DNA of 5,439 bases, taken from assembly GCA_027858355.1 (NCBI GenBank), contig JAQICW010000212.1, positions 1-5,439 of the forward strand, written 5' to 3'. The stretch comes from Desulfobacula sp. GTDB taxonomy: Bacteria; Desulfobacterota; Desulfobacteria; Desulfobacterales; Desulfobacteraceae. The translations under genes were made by a program, and so were the position numbers. The notes under the pieces were generated by a model. That model saw only the letters and a list, made by a program, of their open reading frames with translations, searched no databases and had not been told where the DNA came from. This document shows positions 1 to 5,439 of the stretch, in pieces (position 1 is the stretch's first letter; each line of letters starts with the position of its first letter).

Positions 1-3000
1 GCACATTACCTGCACTGCTTGAAGGAAAAGAAGAGATTATACCTATAGAATTTAAGGCAGCAGCAGGGGATGATATCATATTAATAGATCAAGCGTACTC
101 TGCTGATGACAGTGGTAAAAAACTGAAAATGGTTGCACTTCTTTCCGGCCAGGGTGCCCAGAGAAGTCGCATGATGAAGGAGCTTTTTGAAAAAGATGCC
201 CACATCAGAAAAGTGATGGAAAAAGGCGAACAGATTTTTATTGAACAAAGGGGGTATTCCCTTTTAGACATGATGTTTGGCACGGATGATGCCATAAATT
301 CAACACAGAATACCCAACCTGCCGTGTTTCTGTCTTCTGCTGCCATTTACAGCAGATTGTCCCAGGAAGGATTTTCTCCGGATTATTTTATCGGCCACAG
401 TGTGGGTGAATATACAGCCCTATTTTGCAGCGGAATGCTTTCCTTTGCCCATGCCATGCGTCTGGTCATTAAACGGTCTGACCTGATGCATGAAGCTACC
501 TTAAAGGTTCCGGGCAAAATCATGGTGGTATTTAAAAATGAAAAAGAGACAGAAAACCTGATCAGAAAATCTTTTATTTCTCACATTTATATTACCAATA
601 AAAACAGTGAAAAACAGACGGCTGTTTCTGGTCAGGCTGAGGATATTGAAAAATTTTGCGCCTTTTTGACCCAGCAGGATATTTTTTACAAAAAACTGAA
701 CCTTACCGGGGCTTTTCATACACCTCTGCTCAAAGAAGCTTCAGACAAGTTAAGAGCATATCTGGATACCATTACCTTTAATGACACCAGGTTTGGAAGA
801 ATTATTTCCAATACCCTTGCAAAACCCTACCCTGAAATACGACAAGATGTCAAAGATCTTCTGGCAAGACAGATTATTTCACCCGTTGAATTTATGAAAT
901 CCATTGAAAATGTCTATGAATCCGGCCGAACTCATTTTATTGAAATCGGGCCGTCAAGGTTGCTGGTGAATCTCTTGAAAAATATCAATATTGGAGAGTA
1001 TGGCACAGCAGTATCTGTGGATGCAGGCTTAGGAGAGGTTAAATCCTTTGAAGCGTGCAGAAAACACCTTCAGGATTGCAACAGCATTTTTAAGACAAAA
1101 CCTCTCGCCCAAATTGCAACAAAATTTATTCCCAAACCTGAAGAGGAGTTACCCAAAATTAATATGTCTGAAAATTTTGAATCCTTTAAGCAGAATAACC
1201 AGAGCCTGGTTGATCAGATCCTGTACAAGGAATACCAGCACCAGAAACGCCAGTCTGCCATTGATGCCATTGAAAGATATGATTTTAATACCCAGAAAAT
1301 ATTGATTTCAGGTGTTTCTGTGGGGCTCCCGGGCAAAGCCAGACGCGTTTTTGCAAAAGATAATTTTGATGCCATTTTAAATGGTGAAAACTTTATCGAC
1401 CCCCTGACGGTTGAAGACCAGGAAAGATTGATAGATAAAAATATCACCAAGCTTTATAAACAGCCCGATGGAAATGCCAGATTTATCCAGATCACAAAGA
1501 CTGAAGATGTTATCCATCTGGCAGGCCAGTTGGGATATTTTGATCTAAATGATGAATATGGGATCAAAGAGCATTACGATATCTGCATGGCCATGGGTAT
1601 TGCTGCCGGAATTGAAGCGTTAAAAGATGCTCAAATTCCTCTGGTGATGCAGTATAAAAACGTGAAAGACGGGAGGACCATGATCTCGGACGGGTTTGCA
1701 CTGCCGGAAGAGATGCAGGAGGAAACAGGAGTAATCATTACCTCGTTGTGGCCTAACGGAGATACCCTGATGTTGGAACTTGAGAAATATTTTTATGAGA
1801 AAATGTTTCTCAAACCCTATGAAGAGTTTGAAACCATTTATTATTTTCTCATGGAGAAAATAAAAGACCTGGAGATTAAAGAACAGTTGACAGAATGGTT
1901 TTTCAAGGCAAAGTCAAGAAAACGGTCAGATTTTGAAACCTATAAATTTGACAGGGATTTTCTGGCCAATGCCTGCCCCTTGGGATCTGCCCACCTGGCC
2001 CAGATTATCAAGGCTAAAGGTCCCAACACGCTGGTAAGTTCAGCTTGTGCCTCCACTACTCTTGCCATTGGTATTGCCGAAGACTGGATCAGGGTCGGTC
2101 GATGCAAGAGAGTTCTTGTTGTCGGCGGTGAAAATGCGACGTCCCCGAGTCAGAACCAGTGGGTGGGATCAGGCTTTCTGGCACTTGGGGCTGCCACAAT
2201 TAAAAAGAGGGTGTCGGAAGCAGCCAAACCCTTTGATGAAGACCGTAATGGAACTATTCTGGGTGCAGGTGCTGTCGGGCTTGTCATAGAAAGCGAATCC
2301 TGTGCCAAGAAAAGAGGTATGAACGGCCAGTGTGAGATTCTTGGCACCCATATCGCCAATTCAGCGTATCACACGTATAATATTGATGTGCCCCACATGT
2401 CCCGGGAGATGAAAAAATTCATTACTAAAGTGGAAAACCAGAATGGCATGAAGAAAGAAGATTATGCAGACAAGCTTCTTTTCATGTCCCATGAAACCTA
2501 TACCCCGGCAAGGGGAGGCAGCGCTGATGCAGAAGTAACCGCCCTTGAGACCACCTTTGCCGAACACCTGAAAAGTATCTGCATCTCCAATACCAAAGGG
2601 TTTACAGGCCATACACTGGGAGCTGCCATAGAAGACGTTGTGCTGATCAAAGCCCTTCAAAAAAGAAAAGCCCCTCCCATAGCAAACTTAAGAAAAATAC
2701 CCGAGCATTTTAAGAAACTCAATTTTTCAGGTCAGGATAAAATTAATTCTGAGTATGGTCTCCATCTGGCTGCCGGGTTTGGTTCTCATTTTGCCTTTAT
2801 GTTTGTCAAGCGGGTAGAGGAAAATCCCGTTGAAGGCAATGTGAGATACCAGAACTGGATAAAACAAATCACGGGATCTGAAAATCCTGAACTTAAGATT
2901 ATTGATAATACCCTTTGTGCTGTGGCAGGCGGGGAAATCTTGCAACAGGCTATAAAAGAAACAGGGAAAGTTGCCGAGCCTGCAAAAATAGCTATGCCTG

Positions 3001-5439
3001 CCATGCCGGCAGTACCTGCACCCGTTGCAACTATAAAAGAAATACCAGTAGAAGTTGAAGCCAAAGCTGTTAAAAAGACAGCTTTGGATGTATCTGCGCA
3101 ACTTCCTGCCATTGAAATAGTTAAGTCAATTATTGCTGCCCAGACCGGATACACAGCCGACATGCTGGAACCTGATCTTGATCTTGAGGCAGATCTTGGT
3201 GTAGATACAGTGAAACAGGTTGAGATTTTTGCAAAATTAGCCTCCCATTTCGGCTTTTCAGTACCGGATGATTTAAAACTTAGGGATCTGAACACCATTG
3301 CCAAACTTGGGGAGTATATCCAATCCAGGGCAGACAGACCTGTTGAGACAAAAAACCTGGCAGGTACACCAGAATCAGCCCCTGTGGCAGAGATTGTGCC
3401 AGTGCAGGGAGAGGATGTGACAGCAATGGTTAAAGAGGTGATTGCTGCTCAGACCGGATATACGGCCGACATGCTGGAAGATGACCTGGATTTAGAAGCA
3501 GATCTTGGGGTGGATACAGTTAAACAGGTTGAGATTTTTGCAAAATTAGCCTCCCGTTTCGGCTTTTCAGTACCAGATGATCTGAAACTCAGGGAACTGA
3601 ACACCATTGCCAAATTGTCCGACTACATTACTACCCGGGCAAAAGCCGTGCAAACACCCCAGACAGAACCGGCAACTTCCTTGGAAAGCGATGGAAAGAA
3701 TCAGGCAACAGCAGAAGGTGTGCCTTTAAATGAATATGATGAATTCCCTGATCCTGCATCACCCATCAAACGGTTGATTGTCAGAACTGTGGAATCTAAG
3801 CTCCCTGAGCTTTCCAAAAAGGATTTTACGTGTGACCTTAATGTTAAAGACAAAAAAATCATTGTCTCCCTTGACAACCACGGATTTGCCAAGGCGGTTA
3901 TCAAGAAAATAAAAGAAAAAAAGGGGCAGGTCATTACAATTGGCAGCAAAGGAGCTGATTTCAAGTTTGACTTAACGGATGTCAAAGCCACAGAAAAAAG
4001 GGTGGAGGAATTTAAAAAAGCATATCCTGATATAAATGGGTTTATCCATCTGGCACCCCTTGATTTCTATTTTGACAAGAAAGATCAGAAAGCGGTTTCA
4101 GATGAGTCCCTTAACACGACAATCAAATCTTTTTTTGTCATGATTAAAGCTCTGTTTGAAACCCTTGATCAAAAAGAAAATCTTATTGGAACCATCACAT
4201 TTGATTCCGTTGTATTCCCGTATATGGAAAACTGCGGTGATATTCATCCTATGTTTGCAGGGCTGGCAGGACTTATGAAAACAGTCAACAAAGAACTGCC
4301 AGATACCCAGGTCAAGGTGGTGGACTTTTCATACAGACAACCCAAAAAAAATATCGATAAGATTACAGACCTTTTCTTAAATGAGCTGTTGTCTGATGAT
4401 ACAAGGGTAGAGGTGGGATATAAGGATAAAAAGCGATATGTCATCTCCATGAAACCCTCTATTGCAGATAAAAAACAGCAGGTCATATCAGATAATGATA
4501 CTTTGCTGGTGACAGGGGGAGCAGGCGGCATTACCTATGAAATCATTAAAAAAGTGGTTGAAAAGTATAAGACCAACCTGATTATCCTTGATATCAATGA
4601 TATTTACAGTACGGATCCAAAATATCTGGATAAAGCATCCACTGACCTAGAGCTCATGGGCATGCTGAGAGATGATATGCCCGGCGTAAAACCCGTTGAA
4701 ATCAAGCGGGCGCTTGATCGGCTGATGCGGGTCAGGCAGGCGCTTGAAAATATTGAATACCTGCAGTCTTTGGGTGTCAGTGTTGAATACAATTGTGTGG
4801 ATGTGACAGATGCAAAAGCTGTAAAGGCTGCTTGCGATAAGTATGATAAGATCGATGGAATTTTCCATGCAGCAGGCATGGAAATGAGCCAGTTTATACC
4901 CAAAAAGGAACTCTGGTCATTTGAACTGGTGGTGGATGTGAAAGTCAAAGGGATGCAAAATCTATTACAGGCTTTTAAGGACCGGGACTATAAATATTTC
5001 TTTACGTTTTCCTCGGTTACTGCTCGTTTTGGAAACCAGGGCCAGGTGGATTATACGGCAGCCAATGATTTCCTCGGTAAAATGCTATTCAGACAAAAAC
5101 AGCTTCATCCTGAAAGAACCTATAAAGTCTATGCATGGACAGCCTGGGGCGGTGTTGGCATGGCCACCCATCCAACAGTGAAGGCAGTGCTTGAACAAAG
5201 AGGTATCCAGTTCCTTCCAATGGAACAGGGGGTCAAGTTCTTTATGGCAGATCTCTTGGATAAAACTGAATCTGAAATGGTATTTTCCGGCCTTGATTAT
5301 TCCTTTGACACGGACGGTCTTATGGGAGACCCCGGAGATGCACAGTTTCCGTTTCTGGATACCCCCGTGGAAAAAACCCAGACAGGGGTAACCTATTCAA
5401 GGGTGCTGGATGTTGAAAGAGATGTATTTCTCCATGACC
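1..5439 (+). CDS. Partial multidomain type I polyketide/fatty-acid synthase (AT-KS-ACP-ACP-KR-DH), PfaA-like; open at both ends
   Basis: One reading frame starting at base 3 stays open for 1812 codons to the window end, with no stop or frameshift. Its translation gives recognisable domains in order: acyltransferase (GQGAQ, GHSVG), ketosynthase (Cys682, His830, His870), two acyl carrier domains, ketoreductase (TGGAGGI, Ser1671/Tyr1684/Asn1688) and the start of a dehydratase. The expected role is iterative chain building from malonyl units on a carrier domain, with ketoreduction and dehydration, by a cytosolic megasynthase; no signal peptide or membrane segment is seen. The ketoreductase closely resembles PfaA-type enzymes, but AT precedes KS, unlike PfaA, so no pfa symbol is given. 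Both carrier domains have Thr in place of the modified Ser. ATG at 129 is in frame but lacks a convincing ribosome binding site and the frame is open upstream, so the true start lies outside. The synthase class is very secure; the product is unknown. Confidence 0.95.
3..128 (+). other. Unassigned N-terminal lead-in segment upstream of the AT domain
   Basis: Residues 1-42 are in frame with the acyltransferase and have no stop. They read as a moderately acidic stretch with two short hydrophobic patches (IIPIEF, DIILID), followed by a polar linker (SADDSGKK) running straight into the acyltransferase's first strand. I do not recognise a domain. It could be the C-terminal end of another catalytic module plus a linker, or a short N-terminal extension if the start codon lies just outside the window. 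No Shine-Dalgarno-like sequence sits before the in-frame ATG at 129, which argues against translation starting there. Confidence 0.5.
129..1007 (+). other. Acyltransferase (malonyl-CoA:ACP transacylase) domain
   Basis: Residues about 43-335 form an FabD-like acyltransferase that should load extender units from CoA onto the carrier domain. Visible motifs are GQGAQ (residues 49-53, oxyanion region), the nucleophile elbow GHSVG (131-135, Ser133), Arg158 in KRSDLM, which would hold the malonyl carboxylate, GAFH with the catalytic His239, and the closing EIGPSRLL (about 314-321). Ser133 to Arg158 is 25 residues, the same as Ser92 to Arg117 in E. coli FabD, and Ser133 to His239 is 106 residues versus 109 there. 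The Phe of GAFH resembles the HAFH signature of malonyl-specific type I PKS acyltransferases rather than the YASH of methylmalonyl-specific ones, so malonyl is the favoured substrate (inference). All catalytic residues are present, so it is probably active. Its position before the ketosynthase is unusual. Confidence 0.93.
1008..1295 (+). other. AT-KS interdomain linker with amphipathic helix
   Basis: Residues 336-431 join the acyltransferase to the ketosynthase. The first part has mixed composition with a short Pro/Glu stretch near residue 380 (PKPEEELPK). From about residue 388 to 425 it becomes rich in Gln, Glu, Lys, Leu and Ile (for example NFESFKQNNQSLVDQIL), a pattern expected for a long amphipathic helix. 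Similar Gln-rich helices follow acyltransferase domains in many type I synthases and help pack neighbouring domains. No catalytic motif is visible. The helix assignment is from residue pattern only. Confidence 0.6.
1296..2822 (+). other. Beta-ketoacyl synthase (KS) domain, divergent
   Basis: Residues about 432-940 form a thiolase-fold condensing enzyme that would join an acyl chain to a malonyl unit. It opens with ILISGVSVGLPG. The nucleophile Cys682 sits in VSSACAST, followed by VLVVGGENA and the typical PFDEDRNGTILGAGA (743-757). The two catalytic histidines are His830 (SHETYTPARGG) and His870 (KGFTGHTLGAA), with Lys865 five residues before the second as in E. coli FabF. It closes with GFGS (925-928), like the usual GFGG. 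All three Cys-His-His residues are present, so condensation is plausible. Departures from the family: the usual HGTGT reads HETYT, the segment after it (ARGGSADAEV) differs from TxxGDPxE, and the domain is about 500 residues rather than about 420, the excess lying before the active-site Cys. Confidence 0.93.
2823..3107 (+). other. KS-ACP linker, Pro/Ala/Val-rich at its C-terminal half
   Basis: Residues 941-1035 follow the ketosynthase. The first half (ENPVEGNVRYQNWIKQITG and after) looks folded and may complete the ketosynthase C-terminus. From about residue 980 it becomes a low-complexity Ala/Pro/Val/Glu/Lys stretch, including AMPAMPAVPAP near 995-1007. Such stretches are usual flexible tethers on either side of carrier domains, letting them reach several active sites. 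No catalytic motif is present. Confidence 0.7.
3108..3329 (+). other. Acyl carrier protein domain 1 (Thr at the phosphopantetheine site)
   Basis: Residues 1036-1109 have the four-helix acyl carrier pattern: helix I with IVKSIIAAQTGY, an acidic loop (DLDLEADLG), helix II starting at the modification site, and the closing LRDLNTIAKLGEYI. In PUFA synthase carriers the site reads LGIDSIKR; here it is LGVDTVKQ, with codon ACA (3207-3209) placing Thr1069 where Ser carries 4'-phosphopantetheine. The surrounding acidic helix II surface used by phosphopantetheinyl transferases and partner domains is retained. Whether Thr1069 can be modified cannot be told from sequence. The fold assignment is strong, and the function as a conventional carrier is open. 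Confidence 0.92.
3132..3308 (+). repeat. Direct repeat, copy 1 (encodes ACP1 core)
   Basis: This 177-base unit matches 3441-3617 in register, offset 309 bases. By hand comparison 21 of 177 bases differ (about 88% identity); 17 of the differences are synonymous, and only three codons change the amino acid. A 34-base block at 3213-3246 is identical to 3522-3555. This is an in-frame coding duplication, not an intergenic repeat. Confidence 0.93.
3330..3413 (+). other. Inter-ACP linker
   Basis: Residues 1110-1137 between the two carrier domains are rich in Ala, Pro, Glu, Val and Thr (for example GTPESAPVAEIVPVQGE), the usual composition of a flexible tether between tandem carrier domains. At 28 residues it is a short linker. 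No motif or catalytic residue is visible. Confidence 0.7.
3414..3638 (+). other. Acyl carrier protein domain 2 (Thr at the phosphopantetheine site)
   Basis: Residues 1138-1212 repeat the first carrier domain at a spacing of 103 residues. The core 59 residues match the first copy at 56 positions; the differences are Pro1057 to Asp, His1082 to Arg and Asp1095 to Glu. The site again reads LGVDTVKQ, with Thr1172 encoded by ACA at 3516-3518. Having two carriers in series is common in PUFA-type synthases, where extra copies raise output in parallel (family knowledge). Both copies sharing Thr, with otherwise intact helices, suggests the substitution is a maintained property of this protein and not a decayed domain. 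Confidence 0.92.
3441..3617 (+). repeat. Direct repeat, copy 2 (encodes ACP2 core)
   Basis: Second copy of the 177-base unit at 3132-3308. The identical 34-base block is at 3522-3555, followed after one mismatch by 18 further identical bases. Flanking linker sequence outside the unit is not similar between copies, so the duplicated piece now recognisable is essentially the carrier domain itself. Confidence 0.93.
3639..3734 (+). other. ACP2-KR linker
   Basis: Residues 1213-1244 are Gln/Thr/Ala/Glu-rich and low in hydrophobic residues (for example QTPQTEPATSLESDG), consistent with a disordered tether between the second carrier domain and the ketoreductase. Nothing else is recognised here. Confidence 0.6.
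3735..4472 (+). other. Ketoreductase structural (pseudo-Rossmann) subdomain
   Basis: Residues about 1245-1490 match the non-catalytic half that precedes the active Rossmann fold in type I synthase ketoreductases. Supporting features are a degenerate nucleotide-fold pattern (KKIIVSLDN, then GQVITIG, then DFKFDLTDV and INGFIHLAPLD), the segment GLAGLMKTVNKELPDTQVKVVDF (about 1420-1443), which parallels the GLArtlalE...vDl motif, and the closing EVGYKDKKRYVISM, which parallels the evaYRdGxRyV strand at the end of this subdomain. It has no glycine-rich cofactor loop, as expected for the structural half. It should stabilise the catalytic half and is not itself an enzyme. Confidence 0.8.
4485..5267 (+). 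other. Ketoreductase catalytic domain (PfaA-type SDR)
   Basis: Residues about 1495-1755 form an NADPH-dependent short-chain dehydrogenase/reductase that would reduce the 3-ketoacyl chain to 3-hydroxyacyl. Visible features: cofactor loop TGGAGGI (1504-1510), strand LIILDIND, DVTD before the adenine pocket, HAAG (1622-1625), Lys1647 in VKVKG, Ser1671 in FSSVTARFGN, Tyr1684 and Asn1688 in GQVDYTAAND, then WTAWGGVGMA. Ser-to-Tyr spacing is 13 residues, as in FabG, and the Lys/Asn arrangement is that of type I synthases. FGNxGQxDYxxAN and the long helical insert after the second strand (about 1525-1590, with KPVEIKRALDRL) are typical of PfaA ketoreductases. The catalytic set is complete, so activity is expected. 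The LDD motif of B-type PKS ketoreductases is not seen, so stereochemistry is not assigned. Confidence 0.93.
5268..5372 (+). other. KR-DH linker
   Basis: Residues 1756-1790 follow the ketoreductase's last helix and contain Asp/Gly/Pro-rich sequence (FSGLDYSFDTDGLMGDPGD). This corresponds to the connecting segment before the dehydratase in PfaA-like proteins. No catalytic motif is recognised. Confidence 0.55.
5373..5439 (+). other. Start of hotdog-fold dehydratase (DH) domain, cut by window end
   Basis: The last 22 residues, ending VLDVERDVFLHD, match the opening strand and active-site approach of polyketide-type dehydratases, whose motif is LxDHxVxGxxxxP. The final base of the window is C, the first base of the next codon, which would be CAT or CAC if the catalytic His follows Asp1812 as expected. 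The domain would remove water from the 3-hydroxyacyl chain made by the preceding ketoreductase. Only the N-terminal edge is visible, so whether the dehydratase is active cannot be judged. Confidence 0.65.

Noticed and set aside
129..131. ATG just before the acyltransferase as the translation start
   Set aside because: The frame is open upstream, the preceding bases (AGTGGTAAAAAACTGAAA) give no convincing ribosome binding site at proper spacing, and no promoter or upstream stop is seen in this frame.
1048..1305. 85-codon plus-strand ORF in another frame
   Set aside because: It overlaps the AT-KS linker of the main frame, has no ribosome binding site and shows no recognisable protein pattern.
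1296..2822. Ketosynthase as an inactive chain-length-factor-like domain
   Set aside because: Cys682, His830, Lys865 and His870 are all in place with normal spacing; only the residues following His830 are altered.
2727..3101. 124-codon minus-strand ORF antisense to the KS end
   Set aside because: Its translation is unusually rich in Phe, Tyr, Cys and Ser, as expected from reverse-reading Lys/Glu-rich codons; it has no plausible start context and overlaps another shadow ORF.
3207..3209. Threonine at the carrier site as a sequencing error
   Set aside because: Both copies carry ACA at the equivalent codon despite many nearby synonymous differences, so an independent error in each is unlikely.
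2786..3304. 172-codon minus-strand ORF over the KS-ACP linker and ACP1
   Set aside because: It lies antisense to well-recognised domains, its translation is Ser/Ala/Thr-rich with no family resemblance, and it arises from the linker and carrier codons read backwards.
3132..3617. Direct repeats as a mobile element, recombination site or CRISPR-like array
   Set aside because: The two copies are in frame, spaced by exactly 103 codons, and encode a complete carrier domain each; there are no inverted ends, transposase or short regular spacers.
4604..4948. 114-codon minus-strand ORF under the ketoreductase
   Set aside because: It is antisense to the catalytic ketoreductase motifs and its Ser/Thr/Leu-rich translation is a shadow.

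Overview
The whole window lies inside one very long open reading frame on the + strand. It is read from base 3 with no stop for 1812 codons, so residue number equals position divided by 3 at each codon's first base. Neither the start nor the stop is present. The protein is a type I (megasynthase) polyketide/fatty-acid synthase whose reductase resembles that of PfaA polyunsaturated fatty acid synthases. No second gene, RNA gene, promoter, terminator or mobile element is visible. All shorter ORFs on either strand are shadows of this gene.

Layout, N to C: an unassigned lead-in (residues 1-42); a malonyl-type acyltransferase (about 43-335); a helical linker (336-431); a ketosynthase (about 432-940); a Pro/Ala/Val linker (941-1035); two nearly identical tandem acyl carrier protein domains (1036-1109 and 1138-1212); a ketoreductase with a structural half (about 1245-1490) and a catalytic half (about 1495-1755); a linker; and the first residues of a hotdog dehydratase, cut by the window end at its expected catalytic histidine. 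Together these would load malonyl units, condense them, hold the chain, reduce the 3-keto group and dehydrate the alcohol. An enoyl reductase, if used, is not in the window.

The most striking point is that both carrier domains have threonine (residues 1069 and 1172) where the phosphopantetheine-bearing serine is expected, in an otherwise normal and strongly conserved carrier motif. Other unusual points are the AT-before-KS order (PfaA is KS-AT), a ketosynthase whose HGTGT motif reads HETYT and whose N-terminal half carries about 60 extra residues, and a carrier duplication with mostly synonymous differences.

Organism: G+C sampled by eye on three lines averages in the low-to-mid 40s percent, and codon use favours A/T-ending Lys, Glu, Asp and Ile codons. 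With the architecture, this would fit a Desulfobacteraceae-like sulfate reducer (Desulfobacterota). That is inference from general resemblance and is weakly supported. The likely role is a secondary lipid or polyketide of unknown structure.
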